Below are positions 24,505-33,749 of a stretch of 64,000 nucleotides of DNA, piece after piece. A program made the position numbers and the translations under genes. This DNA comes from Flavobacterium flavigenum. Lineage in GTDB: Bacteria; Bacteroidota; Bacteroidia; Flavobacteriales; Flavobacteriaceae. Position 1 is the stretch's first letter; the number at the start of each line of letters is the position of its first letter. The notes below the pieces were generated by a model, which was given only the letters and a program-made list of their open reading frames with translations, ran no database searches and was not told the DNA's origin. Location: the NCBI RefSeq assembly GCF_027111255.2, contig NZ_CP114285.2, positions 3,534,001-3,598,000 of the forward strand, in the 5' to 3' direction.

Positions 24505-26274
24505 TTGACAAAAGAACGTATCATATCATGTTTTCTATTATTACTCCTAATTTCATGTAATAAAATCGAGAATAAATCGTCTAGTTCGTATGTTCGAATT
24601 ATGGTAGAAAACTCATGTGGCTATAATGATGGAAATGGAAAAGTTGTTATTCCGCTTGGGAAATATAAATTTCTAAATCCAATGGATGAAAAAGGAATGA
24701 TATTGGCTGAATTAAAAGACAAACACGGTTATATTGATATTAATGAAAAGATAATTGTTCCTTTTGAATATGATGATATTAATCTATTTAATAAGGATTT
24801 AGCTTGTGTTAAAAAAAATGACAGATATGGTTTCGTGAATCGAACCGGAAAAATTGTAATTCCTATTCAATTTGATAGTGATAACGATTTTGAAGATTCA
24901 GGATTAGCGCTTGTAGAAAAAAATAAAAAGTTTGGTTTTATAGATAAAACTGGAAAAGAAATAATTCCAATTATTTATGATGATGCGAACCAAAGTACAT
25001 TCGACAGTTTAGTTGTTGTGTCGAAAAATAAAAAATGGGCATTTTATAACAATCAAGGAAAACAGAAAACAGATTTTATTTATGATGAAATAGTTCTGAC
25101 AAGTTTTGAGAAAGATAATATTGCAGGAAATACTTTTTGGAAAAACGGTTTAATTTTAGTTAAAAAAAATAATCAAATTGCGTATTTAAATAAAAACTTA
25201 AAAGAAATAATTTCTTTTGGGAAATACAACACCGGCGAAAGATTCAATCAAAACAGAATTGCAATTGTTTCTAAAAATGGAAATTACGGAATTATTGATG
25301 AATTTGGGAAAGAGCGTGTAAAGCTCGAATATGACACCATAGAAAATCCCGAAGAGTCATACCATGAATCTGAAATTTTTGCTGCTAAAAAGGATAATCA
25401 TCTGGTTTTACTTGATGAGTATGCAAAGAAAGTTTATGATAATATAAAAAACTTCTCTTTTGATTATTGTCGTTTAAATAAAAAAATTGAAAAAATTTAC
25501 CATATTCAGAATTTGAATGGAAAATATGGCGCAATCGACACAAAAGGAAAATTGATAATTCCAATTATTTATGATCAACTTGAAGATTTTGCAAGCAATT
25601 ATAACGCAATTGTTAAATATAAAGGAAAATTTGGATTAATCGATTCCAATAACAAAATAACTTACCCAATTGAGAACGAATTAATTTACGCTGACACTAA
25701 GGAATTAGATTATTACATTGTACAGAAAAATAACAAATTTGGAATAATAGATAAAAATCTAAAACCGATTTTTGATTTTACCTTTCAAGAGATATCGCCT
25801 TGCTTCTATGATACTAAAAATAGATTTATTGCTAAACAAAATGATAAGTATGGCGTTATAGATCGAGCTGGAAGAATCATTATTCCTTTTACATATAGTG
25901 AAATGTCAAATTGGGTTGAATATGGTCCTGGTGAAAATTATCATTTTGTGACAAAAGACAACAAACAAGGTTTGATTACAAAACAAGGAAAAACAGTTAT
26001 TCCTGTTGTTTATAATAGTCTTTTTTATCATGATGATAAAACAATTATTCTCTCAAAAAATGGAAAATATGGAGTAGTTACAATACAAAACAAACCCGTT
26101 ATTCCTTTTATGTATGAAAAAATATATGTTGAATCTATTTTTGTGCCTAAAAAGAAAAAAAATGAATTTTATGTGTTACAAAATGGAAAATACAATATAG
26201 TAAATAATAAAAACGAAGTCATTAGATCTAATATTTCAAAAAAAGAAATAGAAGAAAAAATTCTTCGATTATAA
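24505..26274 (+). CDS. WG-repeat lipoprotein, inserted before ruvC
   Basis: A 589-residue protein with signal MTKERIISCFLLLLLISCNK (lipobox LISC) and about twelve WG-type repeats of the form G-x-I-D-x-x-G-K-x-I-I-P-x-x-Y-D, for example GFIDKTGKEIIPIIYDDA and GVIDRAGRIIIPFTYSE. Such repeats form beta-rich, probably protein-binding modules. The TTG start and first seven codons (MTKERII) are almost identical to the start of ruvC 1.78 kb downstream, so the gene seems to have been inserted into the ruvC start and to use the duplicated copy. It is very AT-rich. It ends 8 nt before ruvC. Confidence 0.85.
   Translation: MTKERIISCFLLLLLISCNKIENKSSSSYVRIMVENSCGYNDGNGKVVIPLGKYKFLNPMDEKGMILAELKDKHGYIDINEKIIVPFEYDDINLFNKDLACVKKNDRYGFVNRTGKIVIPIQFDSDNDFEDSGLALVEKNKKFGFIDKTGKEIIPIIYDDANQSTFDSLVVVSKNKKWAFYNNQGKQKTDFIYDEIVLTSFEKDNIAGNTFWKNGLILVKKNNQIAYLNKNLKEIISFGKYNTGERFNQNRIAIVSKNGNYGIIDEFGKERVKLEYDTIENPEESYHESEIFAAKKDNHLVLLDEYAKKVYDNIKNFSFDYCRLNKKIEKIYHIQNLNGKYGAIDTKGKLIIPIIYDQLEDFASNYNAIVKYKGKFGLIDSNNKITYPIENELIYADTKELDYYIVQKNNKFGIIDKNLKPIFDFTFQEISPCFYDTKNRFIAKQNDKYGVIDRAGRIIIPFTYSEMSNWVEYGPGENYHFVTKDNKQGLITKQGKTVIPVVYNSLFYHDDKTIILSKNGKYGVVTIQNKPVIPFMYEKIYVESIFVPKKKKNEFYVLQNGKYNIVNNKNEVIRSNISKKEIEEKILRL
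24506..24526 (+). repeat. Direct repeat of the ruvC 5' end, copy 1
   Basis: This 21-nt segment matches 26284-26304 at 20 of 21 positions (TGACAAAAGAACG, one variable base, ATCATAT). It forms the start of the WG-repeat gene. Confidence 0.85.
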
Positions 26275-26282
26275 TTAAAAAA

Positions 26283-26837
26283 GTGACAAAAGAACGCATC
26301 ATATTAGGTATTGACCCTGGAACCACAATTATGGGTTTTGGACTGATCAAAGTAACCAATAAAAAAATGGAATTTCTGCAATTGAATGAATTGCAGCTTT
26401 CCAAATACGATAATCATTACCAAAAACTGAAAATTATTTTCGAAAGAACTATCGAATTAATCGAAACACATCATCCGGATGAAATTGCAATTGAAGCTCC
26501 TTTCTTTGGTAAAAACGTCCAGTCGATGCTGAAATTAGGTCGTGCGCAAGGCGTTGCGATGGCAGCCGGACTTTCAAGGGATATTCCAATTACGGAATAT
26601 GAACCTAAAAAAATAAAAATGGCGATTACCGGAAACGGAAACGCCAGCAAAGAACAAGTTGCCAAAATGCTGCAGCAGCTTTTAGGTTTAAAAGAATTAC
26701 CCAAAAATTTGGATTCGACTGATGGTTTGGCGGCAGCTGTTTGTCATCATTTCAATTCAGGAAAAGTAGTGGCCGGAAAAAGTTATTCTGGCTGGGATGC
26801 TTTTGTCAAGCAAAATGAGGATAAGATAAGAAAATAA
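26283..26837 (+). CDS. ruvC: Holliday junction resolvase RuvC
   Basis: Endonuclease that cuts Holliday junctions with RuvAB in recombination repair. It has 184 residues and starts at GTG 26283 (MTKERIILGIDPGTT). The four acidic active-site residues are visible: Asp11 (GIDPGT), Glu71 (IEAPFFGKN), and Asp144 and Asp147 (LDSTDGLAAAVCHH). The 5' end is duplicated upstream at the start of the WG-repeat gene. Transcription now probably reads through from that gene, as only 8 nt separate them. Confidence 0.96.
   Translation: MTKERIILGIDPGTTIMGFGLIKVTNKKMEFLQLNELQLSKYDNHYQKLKIIFERTIELIETHHPDEIAIEAPFFGKNVQSMLKLGRAQGVAMAAGLSRDIPITEYEPKKIKMAITGNGNASKEQVAKMLQQLLGLKELPKNLDSTDGLAAAVCHHFNSGKVVAGKSYSGWDAFVKQNEDKIRK
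26284..26304 (+). repeat. Direct repeat of the ruvC 5' end, copy 2 (native)
   Basis: This is the ruvC start region that matches 24506-24526 at 20 of 21 positions. The single difference is a synonymous C/T in the Arg codon. Confidence 0.85.
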
Positions 26838-26871
26838 GTATATTTGCCGAAATTAACATAATCTTTAACTA

Positions 26872-27729
26872 ATGACAAAACTTAAATTTATTGCGTTTAT
26901 TTTATTTGCAACACTTATTTCTTCATGCTCTTCTGATGACAACGGTGATAACCAATCAGGAGACTCTTATTTTAAATTTACTTATGATGGTAAAGTGCAA
27001 AATGTAAAAACCTGGGAAGCCATTAAATTAGGTGATTTAATAGAAGTCACAGGACAGTCCGCAGATGGAGGAGTGGGAATCGATTTTAAATTCAATATTT
27101 ATGGAAATTTATATGAAGCTTTTACCTACGGAACTGCTATTACAAGTAATATCCCTTTCTTGGAGGCTTCAGAACATTTTACATCTAATACTTTTACATT
27201 CACTTTAGAAAATTTGAATACGACAAACAAAACAATTCAGGTAAAATTTTCTGGAAAGGTTTATGATGATCCATATGATCATGAATCAGATTATATTAAT
27301 GTAAGTGGATCATTTAAGGTTTCATATAAAGATGATCCATCATCATCTCTTGAAGGATATGGGACTTTTGCAAAAATAGACGGAAAAGACTGGCATGGTT
27401 TATCTATGAGTAGTACAGTTGAAAATCAGGAAACAAAAATACTTTACGCAGAAAATGACAGTGAATATATAATTGGTATTGCTTTTCCTAAGTATGGAGC
27501 AAAAGCAGGAACTTTCTCTTTTACCAACAATAATTTTGCAAATAGAATTACTTTTCAAAAATATGATTTATCAACACATGAATTTATTGATTTTGATGTT
27601 TCAGGAACCATAACTTTTACCACTATTAATGATTCTTACGCAGCTGGAACATTTAGCCTGACAGCAACAAATCCATTAACCAAAACGAAAATAATAATTT
27701 CAAACGGTAATTTTAAAGAAGGACTTTAG
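26872..27729 (+). CDS. Hypothetical lipoprotein, two-part
   Basis: A 285-residue protein with signal MTKLKFIAFILFATLISSCSSDD (lipobox ISSC, followed by acidic residues that in flavobacteria often direct surface display). The rest is beta-rich, with two similar halves. Each has a KVDG/KIDG-like start and ends in a strand such as YINVSGSFKVSY or FDVSGTITFTT. It resembles small Bacteroidota surface lipoproteins of the DUF6252 kind, a resemblance by pattern only. It ends at a terminator before hemW. Confidence 0.7.
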   Translation: MTKLKFIAFILFATLISSCSSDDNGDNQSGDSYFKFTYDGKVQNVKTWEAIKLGDLIEVTGQSADGGVGIDFKFNIYGNLYEAFTYGTAITSNIPFLEASEHFTSNTFTFTLENLNTTNKTIQVKFSGKVYDDPYDHESDYINVSGSFKVSYKDDPSSSLEGYGTFAKIDGKDWHGLSMSSTVENQETKILYAENDSEYIIGIAFPKYGAKAGTFSFTNNNFANRITFQKYDLSTHEFIDFDVSGTITFTTINDSYAAGTFSLTATNPLTKTKIIISNGNFKEGL

Positions 27730-27760
27730 TGAAAAAAACATAATTTAGTATTGATTATTG

Positions 27761-27789
27761 AAGAGCAAGATTTAACTTGCTCTTTTTTA
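27761..27789 (+). terminator. Terminator before hemW
   Basis: AAGAGCAAG and CTTGCTCTT form a perfect 9-bp stem around ATTTAA, followed by TTTT. The hemW ATG at 27792 comes straight after the T run. Confidence 0.85.
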
Positions 27790-27791
27790 TT

Positions 27792-28922
27792 ATGTCAGGA
27801 ATCTACATTCACATACCATTTTGCAAACAAGCTTGTCATTACTGCGACTTTCATTTTTCGACTTCGATGAAAAAGAAAGATGATATGGTTTTTGCATTGG
27901 CCAAAGAAATTGGTATGCGAAAAAATGAATTTGAGAATGAAATTGTAGAAACGATTTATTTTGGCGGAGGAACACCTTCAGTTTTAAGTAATGAAGAAAT
28001 AAATTTTTTGATTTCTGAAGTTTATAAGAATTACAAGGTCATCGAAAATCCTGAAATCACTCAGGAAGCCAATCCGGATGATTTGTCTTTGGAACGGATT
28101 TTAGAATTATCTAAAAGTCCGATAAACCGCTTAAGTATCGGAATTCAGTCTTTTTATGAAGAAGATTTAAAAATGATGAACCGCGCTCATAATTCGGCAG
28201 AAGCCAAAAAATGTCTGGAAGAAGCGATTAAGTATTTCGACAATATTTCGCTCGATTTAATTTATGGAATTCCAGGAATGACTGACGAAATGTGGAAACA
28301 AAATATTCAGACCGCTCTGGATTTTGGTATTCCGCATATTTCGAGTTACGCTTTGACAGTTGAGCCAAAAACAGCTTTGAGCAAGCTAATTCAAACTGGA
28401 AAAATTGCAGAACCTCAGGATGAAGCTGCTTCAAATCATTTTATGATTTTAGTTGAAATGCTTCAGAAAAATGGTTTCATTCATTATGAATTATCCAATT
28501 TTGGAAAAGAAAATTATTTCTCTAAAAACAATTCAGCTTACTGGCTCGGGAAAAAATATATCGGAATCGGACCTTCTGCACATAGCTATGACGGTGAAAA
28601 AAGAGGCTGGAATATCGCTAATAATTCGCTTTACCTAAAATCAATTCAGGAAAATAAACTTCCCATAGAAACTGAAATTCTGAATACATCTGATCGTTAT
28701 AATGAATATATTATGACAGGATTACGAACGATTTGGGGTGTTTCTTTGGAAAGAATTGAAAATGAGTTTGGATTGGAATATCTAAATTATCTTCAAAAAC
28801 AATCTCAAAAGTTCTTAAATGATGATTTACTTTCAATAGAAAATAACATACTGAAACCCACTCTAAAAGGAAAATTTTTAGCGGATGGAATTGCTTCAGA
28901 TTTATTTTATCTAAATTTGTAA
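27792..28922 (+). CDS. hemW: HemW, radical SAM heme chaperone-like protein
   Basis: Radical SAM protein related to oxygen-independent coproporphyrinogen III oxidase. HemW members bind heme and are thought to deliver it rather than oxidise coproporphyrinogen. The 376-residue protein has the cluster motif CKQACHYC (CxxxCxxC) right at the N-terminus, the GGGTPS block, QEANPDDLSLERI and RLSIGIQSF, and the C-terminal HemN-like domain. The N-terminal extra Cys of true HemN is missing. ATG 27792 (MSGIYIHIPFCKQ) is chosen over a start five codons earlier inside the terminator. Confidence 0.93.
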   Translation: MSGIYIHIPFCKQACHYCDFHFSTSMKKKDDMVFALAKEIGMRKNEFENEIVETIYFGGGTPSVLSNEEINFLISEVYKNYKVIENPEITQEANPDDLSLERILELSKSPINRLSIGIQSFYEEDLKMMNRAHNSAEAKKCLEEAIKYFDNISLDLIYGIPGMTDEMWKQNIQTALDFGIPHISSYALTVEPKTALSKLIQTGKIAEPQDEAASNHFMILVEMLQKNGFIHYELSNFGKENYFSKNNSAYWLGKKYIGIGPSAHSYDGEKRGWNIANNSLYLKSIQENKLPIETEILNTSDRYNEYIMTGLRTIWGVSLERIENEFGLEYLNYLQKQSQKFLNDDLLSIENNILKPTLKGKFLADGIASDLFYLNL

Positions 28923-28930
28923 GAGTAAAT

Positions 28931-28963
28931 GAAACGCTGATTAAATTCGTAATATCCGCGTTA
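28931..28963. repeat. Remnant of a dispersed intergenic repeat
   Basis: The segment after hemW (GAAACGCTGATTAAATTCGT, then AATATCCGCGTT) looks like the widespread flavobacterial intergenic element that contains ACGC(G/T)GATTAAAT and ATCCGCGT. I recognise it from memory; the copy number in this genome is unknown. Confidence 0.4.
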
Positions 28964-28987
28964 TAATAGCTGTAAAACTTGTTCAAA

Positions 28988-29767
28988 ATGATTGCAATTA
29001 TTGAAGATAAATATCAAATTGACCTTTTGAAACCCATTGATATCTCAATTCCTTTAACGAATACAGATGAAAACCCAATTGCATGGTATATAGAAAAGCC
29101 GGTTATTGAACCCGTAGTTTTTGGAGACTGGATCGGCAAAGTTTCTGAAGGAAAATCATCGACTAATTTCAATAATATTTTCTTTAATCCGCATGGGCAT
29201 GGTACGCATACGGAATGTTTAGGGCATATTACAAATGATTTTTACAGTATAAACCAATCTTTAAAAAAGTTTTTCTTTTTTGCCAGACTGATTACCATCG
29301 AACCTGAAAAAATTGAGGAAGATTTTGTGATTACAAAAGAGCAGGTTTCAAATGCTCTCAATAGTTCAGATTTTTCAAAAACAGAAGCAATTATTATTAG
29401 AACGCTTCCTAATCAAAAAGATAAAAAATCAAGAAAGTATTCGAATACAAATCCACCCTATTTGTCTGAAGATGCAGCGGTTTTTATCCGCGAAAGCGAA
29501 ATTCAGCATCTTTTAATTGATTTGCCAAGTGTTGACCGTGAGCATGATGAAGGAAAATTGTTGGCGCATAAAGCTTTTTGGAATGTTAAGGACACACATA
29601 ATTTAAACAGCGATGCACGTTTTGAAACGACAATCACAGAAATGATTTTTGTGCCAAACGAAATCCAGGACGGAAATTATCTTTTAAACATACAAATTAC
29701 TTCTTTTGAAAACGATGCAAGCCCGAGTAAACCGGTTTTGTATGCATTGGAAACTTTTGATAAATAA
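28988..29767 (+). CDS. Cyclase family protein (kynurenine formamidase-like)
   Basis: A 259-residue metal-dependent hydrolase of the cyclase family. The signature metal motif HxGTHxE/D appears as NPHGHGTHTECLGH around residue 80, and the later block LLIDLPSVDREHDEGKLLAHKAFW is also typical. Family members include arylformamidases of tryptophan breakdown, but no tryptophan genes are nearby, so the substrate is open. ATG 28988 is used; TTG 28979 is an alternative. It stands as a single gene after hemW. Confidence 0.85.
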   Translation: MIAIIEDKYQIDLLKPIDISIPLTNTDENPIAWYIEKPVIEPVVFGDWIGKVSEGKSSTNFNNIFFNPHGHGTHTECLGHITNDFYSINQSLKKFFFFARLITIEPEKIEEDFVITKEQVSNALNSSDFSKTEAIIIRTLPNQKDKKSRKYSNTNPPYLSEDAAVFIRESEIQHLLIDLPSVDREHDEGKLLAHKAFWNVKDTHNLNSDARFETTITEMIFVPNEIQDGNYLLNIQITSFENDASPSKPVLYALETFDK

Positions 29768-29820
29768 TTTTCAATTCAGTTTTGATTAGGTTATATTTAC
29801 TAAAGCCAAATTAGTTAACA

Positions 29821-30882
29821 TTGAAAGCATCAAAGAAACAGAGTTCATATTCGGCCAGTAATTATTTTGCTGGAATATGTCCTTTTTTGGTGTTTTTTGT
29901 TTTGAGTTCTACAAAATTATTCAGCCAGGACGAAACAAAAAAAGACACCTTAAATTTTATTTATTACTCGGATAAAATAATGGTAAGAACAAATCTCAGT
30001 ACCCAGACAGATGCCTATTTTTTAGACAATGCAAACGGACCTGATTTGGATTTGCAAACTAATAACAGTTATAAGCTGTTTCTAAGTATTGATTATAAAT
30101 TTATCGGTTTTAGTTATGGTTTTTATCCTAATTTTTTTGGAGGAAATAACGATGAAGATTTAAAAGGAAAATCTTCTTTTTCAGATTATAATTTCCGCTT
30201 CTTTTTTGGCAGATGGATTCAAACAGCTCAATTTAGCAAAACAAAAGGTTATTATGTAGCCAATATGACTGATTTTGTACCTGATTGGCAGCAAGATAAA
30301 GACCTGTATATTCAGTTCCCGGATTTCAAAATCCTGCAATACGAGATGTCAACTTCGTATCTGTTTAATCCTAAATTTTCCCTTAAAAGCACAACTTCCT
30401 TTACCGAATGGGAAGAAAAGAGTGCCGGCAGTTTTATACCGTCATTGATTTATTCATACAACAGGATTACTTCGAAAACAGAAACTCTGGATGGTAAACA
30501 AAAAGAGTTTGACATCCGTTTGGCTGCAGGGTATCATTATAATTTCATCATTCATAAAAACTTTTATATTGCACCACATTTAGCTCCTTCTATTGGAGTT
30601 AAATTTTTAAAGGATAAAAGTATTAGTTCGGGAGTTGAAACTATCGAAAATGAAACCTATTTCACCCAAAATCTCGAAGGAGGGCTAAAAATGGGTTTTA
30701 ACAGCGATCGTATACTTTTTGGAGCAAGTTTAAATTTTAACAGCAGTTCTTATAATGAAGATAAAGCTACTGCTGTGACCAATGACAAAGTCTACGGGTT
30801 ACTGTATTTTGGTTATCGTTTTGATGCTCCGGAATTTATAAGTAAGCCAGTTGAAAAAGTTGGCGAAAAAATGAAAATGTAA
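29821..30882 (+). CDS. DUF4421 family outer-membrane-like protein
   Basis: A 353-residue exported protein that starts at TTG 29821, with a signal around residues 18-35 (CPFLVFFVLSSTKLFSQ). The mature part begins DTLNFIYYSDKIMVRTNLSTQTDAYFL and runs through many alternating strands (FKIGFSYGFYP-like, GYHYNFIIHKNFYIAPHL), ending in YGLLYFGYRF. This matches DUF4421, likely a small outer-membrane beta barrel of unknown role. Confidence 0.8.
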   Translation: MKASKKQSSYSASNYFAGICPFLVFFVLSSTKLFSQDETKKDTLNFIYYSDKIMVRTNLSTQTDAYFLDNANGPDLDLQTNNSYKLFLSIDYKFIGFSYGFYPNFFGGNNDEDLKGKSSFSDYNFRFFFGRWIQTAQFSKTKGYYVANMTDFVPDWQQDKDLYIQFPDFKILQYEMSTSYLFNPKFSLKSTTSFTEWEEKSAGSFIPSLIYSYNRITSKTETLDGKQKEFDIRLAAGYHYNFIIHKNFYIAPHLAPSIGVKFLKDKSISSGVETIENETYFTQNLEGGLKMGFNSDRILFGASLNFNSSSYNEDKATAVTNDKVYGLLYFGYRFDAPEFISKPVEKVGEKMKM

Positions 30883-30932
30883 TACCCAATAGCCTTAAAA
30901 ATTGTTTAAAAAGATATAATATTTCCCATGCC

Positions 30933-31337
30933 ATGAACCAAATTACGGTCTCTATAGATAAAAGCAAACTTGATATTTTGTTTATTCAAAATTTTCTAAA
31001 AGATATTTACTGGGCTGCCGGACGGACTATTGAAGAAGTACAGACTACAATTGATGCGTCGGTTTGTTTTGGAATTTATTTGAATGAAAAACAAGTTGGT
31101 TTTGCAAGGGTAATTACTGATTATGTTGTTTTTGGCTATGTAATGGATGTTTTTATTGCAGAAGAATATCGTGGAAAAGGATACTCTTCCATTTTAATTC
31201 AGCATATGATGAATGAACCATTGCTGAAAGATATTAAAATCTGGCGTCTGGCAACAACAGACGCACATTTTTTATATGAAAAATTCGGATTTTCTAAACT
31301 GAGTCATCCTGAAAAAATGATGGAAAAAATACTATGA
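30933..31337 (+). CDS. GNAT family N-acetyltransferase
   Basis: A 134-residue acetyl-CoA-dependent transferase. The acetyl-CoA pyrophosphate loop is visible in VMDVFIAEEYRGKGYSSILIQHMM, and the end WRLATTDAHFLYEKFGFSKL is standard for GNATs. The substrate cannot be told. Its TGA overlaps the ATG of the next gene (ATGA), so the GNAT, DUF4260 and MmcQ/YjbR genes form a small operon. Confidence 0.9.
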   Translation: MNQITVSIDKSKLDILFIQNFLKDIYWAAGRTIEEVQTTIDASVCFGIYLNEKQVGFARVITDYVVFGYVMDVFIAEEYRGKGYSSILIQHMMNEPLLKDIKIWRLATTDAHFLYEKFGFSKLSHPEKMMEKIL

Positions 31338-31687
31338 TGAATACAATTGTTAAACTCGAAGAAACGGCTTTATTTATTTTCGGAATCTATTTATTCAGTC
31401 TTTTAAGTTTTGAATGGTGGTGGTTTTTGGTTTTGATTTTAGCCCCCGATTTATCGATGCTGGGATATTTATTTGGAAATAAAAGCGGAGCGTTTTTTTA
31501 TAATGTGTTTCATCATAAAGGAATTGCCATTTTATTTTATATTTTCGGAGCATATTTTAAAATTGAAGTTCTGCAATTAGCAGGAGTTATTTTGCTGTCA
31601 CATTCTGCAATGGATCGTATTTTTGGTTATGGCCTTAAATATGAAAAAGGTTTTAAATACACTCATTTGGGTGAAATTGGTAAATAA
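31334..31687 (+). CDS. DUF4260 family membrane protein
   Basis: A 117-residue membrane protein with about four hydrophobic segments and the family features WWWFLVLILAPDLSMLGYLFGNKSGA, YNVFHHK and SHSAMDRIFGYGLKYEKGFKYTHLG. The role is unknown. It is translationally coupled to the GNAT gene by a 4-bp overlap and precedes the MmcQ/YjbR gene by 6 nt. Confidence 0.88.
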   Translation: MMNTIVKLEETALFIFGIYLFSLLSFEWWWFLVLILAPDLSMLGYLFGNKSGAFFYNVFHHKGIAILFYIFGAYFKIEVLQLAGVILLSHSAMDRIFGYGLKYEKGFKYTHLGEIGK

Positions 31688-31693
31688 ACAATT

Positions 31694-32062
31694 ATGAATT
31701 TAGAAACATTTTACGAATATTGCCTTTCGAAAAAAGGTGTCAGTGAACATTTTCCTTTTGATGAAGATACTTTGGTATTTAAAGTAGGCGGAAAAATGTT
31801 TGCTTTGTCATCTTTATCACAATGGGAAAACAATCAACCCTCTGTCAATTTAAAGTGTGATCCGGAGCGTGCTCAGGAATTAAGGGCAGAATATGATGAA
31901 ATAAAACCGGGATTTCATATGAGTAAAGTTCATTGGAATACAGTTTCGTTAAACGGAAATTTACCGGCTGCTTTTATCAAAGAACTCATAGATCATTCGT
32001 ATGAATTGGTTTTCAAAAGTTTGACAAAGAAAATTCAGAATGAAATTATTGATCCGAGGTAA
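31694..32062 (+). CDS. MmcQ/YjbR family DNA-binding-like protein
   Basis: A 122-residue protein of the YjbR double-wing fold: CLSKKGVSEHFPFDEDTLVFKVGGKMFAL, VNLKCDPERAQELRAEY and HMSKVHWNTVSLNG are the family blocks. The fold resembles DNA-binding domains, but its cellular function is not established. It is the last gene of the GNAT - DUF4260 - YjbR run. Confidence 0.9.
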   Translation: MNLETFYEYCLSKKGVSEHFPFDEDTLVFKVGGKMFALSSLSQWENNQPSVNLKCDPERAQELRAEYDEIKPGFHMSKVHWNTVSLNGNLPAAFIKELIDHSYELVFKSLTKKIQNEIIDPR

Positions 32063-32168
32063 AATTTTTACTGAACAGGCGGAGCAATTAGAAAATTAGG
32101 CATTACATTTGTAAGGAATGTCAAAAACATAACACTCAATTAATTTGCAACTTAGTAGTTTATAGAAT

Positions 32169-32867
32169 ATGAAAGAACAATTTAAAAAATTTCTGAACGA
32201 AGAGCAAGATCCTAAAGCGATTGAAAAAATTACTTCAAAACTCAATGATTTATTGATGAAAGGAGAGGAAGTAGGATATATTGCAGTTCAAAAAAAACCT
32301 GCAATTACTGTTTTTCCGGATAGTATTGTATTAACGAATAAAAGAATTATTATTTGTAAACCTAAAAATCTGGGTCTTTCAATGGATTTTACAGATTATA
32401 CCTGGGATGATGTTGCGGGAGCTTTTGTAAAAGAAAATATTCTGGGTTCAGAATTTTCTTTTAATACCAATACTGATTTGTCAATTTCAATTGATTATAT
32501 TCCAAAAATCCAGGCCAGAAAAATATATACATACGCAAAAGAACAATTGGATTTACTTAAAAATCCGGTGACTATAGCAGCTCCGGTTTCAGAAACTATT
32601 CAGGCAGAAGAGCCAGAGGATACAGTTGAAGAAATTGAAACAGAAGAAGTAACTAATTTTGCAGAAATTTTACCGGCAGCTCCGTCTTACACAGAGACTT
32701 TCGAACCAATTCAACAAACTCAGTCAACAGGTGAGCGTAAATTAAGTGAATTATCTAAAGAAGAGCTTTTTGATAAATTACAGAATTATAAAAAACTGCT
32801 GGATAATGGCTTAATTCTCCAGGGTGAATATGATAATTACAAAAAAGAAATTTTAAGTTATATGTAA
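32169..32867 (+). CDS. PH-domain protein with SHOCT-like C-terminus
   Basis: A 232-residue soluble protein. Residues ~30-130 form a bacterial PH-like domain (ITVFPDSIVLTNKRIIICKPKNLG... DYTWDDVAGAFVKE). An acidic linker (EEPEDTVEEIETEEVT) follows. The last ~40 residues look like a SHOCT motif (ELSKEELFDKLQNYKKLLDNGLILQGEYDNYKKEIL), which tends to mediate oligomer formation. Two nucleotides after its stop begins the terminator arm that is now split from its partner by an insertion sequence. Confidence 0.85.
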   Translation: MKEQFKKFLNEEQDPKAIEKITSKLNDLLMKGEEVGYIAVQKKPAITVFPDSIVLTNKRIIICKPKNLGLSMDFTDYTWDDVAGAFVKENILGSEFSFNTNTDLSISIDYIPKIQARKIYTYAKEQLDLLKNPVTIAAPVSETIQAEEPEDTVEEIETEEVTNFAEILPAAPSYTETFEPIQQTQSTGERKLSELSKEELFDKLQNYKKLLDNGLILQGEYDNYKKEILSYM

Positions 32868-32918
32868 TAAAAAATCCGAAGTTCTAGACTGCACCTAAAA
32901 GTTTAGACAAATTTATAA

Positions 32919-33749
32919 TTAATTTTGATAATGATGAGCTCGATATTGTATCGGGCTCATTTTGTTTAAATTTGACTTGATTCTTTCTCTATTGTAATAG
33001 ATAATATAATTTTCGATATCTTGTTTTAATTGACTTATAGAACTGTACTTTTTAAGGTAAAACAATTCGGATAATATCCCGAAGAAGTTTTCTATAATCG
33101 CATTATCCAGACAATTCCCTTTTCTGGACATACTCTGTACGATTCCTTTTTTTTTCAATAAATGCTGGTATTGTTTCATTTGGTATTGCCAGCCTTGATC
33201 AGAATGTAAGGTCAAATTAGTATTGTTTGGTATTTTCTTAAATGCTTTTTTTAACATCACGACCACTTGACTAAATACGGGTCGTTCCGCTAGCTCATAA
33301 CTGATAATTTCTTGGTTGAATAAGTCTATAATAGGCGATAAATATAGTTTTTTCCCTGATACATTAAACTCGGTTATGTCGGTTGCCCATTTTTTATTTG
33401 GAGCTTCTGATTTAAAATTGCGTTCCAAAATATTAGGTGCGATTTTGCCCTGTTCCCCTTTATATGATTTATATTTTTTTATTCTAATAATGCTTTTTAG
33501 CCCTAATAGCTTCATCAATCTGAAAACTGTTTTATGATTGATAGTTATCCCTTTATTGTTTAATTCGTCGGTAATTCTTCTATAGCCATAACGACCTTTG
33601 TGCTTGTGATAAATGGATTTTATAAATTCTTTTATAATTTGATACTTATCCACAGATTTGCTTTGTTTTTCATAGTAGTAAAAACTGCTACGTGCCATAT
33701 TAGTACGATTCAAAAGTAAATCTAAATCATATAAATGCCTTAATTCCAT
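32919..33749 (-). CDS. IS3-family transposase OrfB (DDE integrase)
   Basis: The 276-residue catalytic half of an IS3-type transposase. An N-terminal HTH_21-like region (YHKHKGRYGYRRITDELNNKG) precedes the rve integrase core. The DDE residues are visible in WATDITEF, LHSDQGWQY and DNAIIENFFG. Its ATG overlaps the OrfA stop as TAATG, and its frame is open upstream of the ATG through an AAAAAG run near 33770. A -1 frameshift could therefore make an OrfAB fusion, as is known for this family. Confidence 0.94.
   Translation of the reverse strand: MELRHLYDLDLLLNRTNMARSSFYYYEKQSKSVDKYQIIKEFIKSIYHKHKGRYGYRRITDELNNKGITINHKTVFRLMKLLGLKSIIRIKKYKSYKGEQGKIAPNILERNFKSEAPNKKWATDITEFNVSGKKLYLSPIIDLFNQEIISYELAERPVFSQVVVMLKKAFKKIPNNTNLTLHSDQGWQYQMKQYQHLLKKKGIVQSMSRKGNCLDNAIIENFFGILSELFYLKKYSSISQLKQDIENYIIYYNRERIKSNLNKMSPIQYRAHHYQN

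Noticed and set aside
24505-26274. WG-repeat protein as a toxin or defence factor
   Set aside because: Only WG repeats and a lipoprotein signal are visible; there is no catalytic domain and no neighbouring immunity or defence gene.
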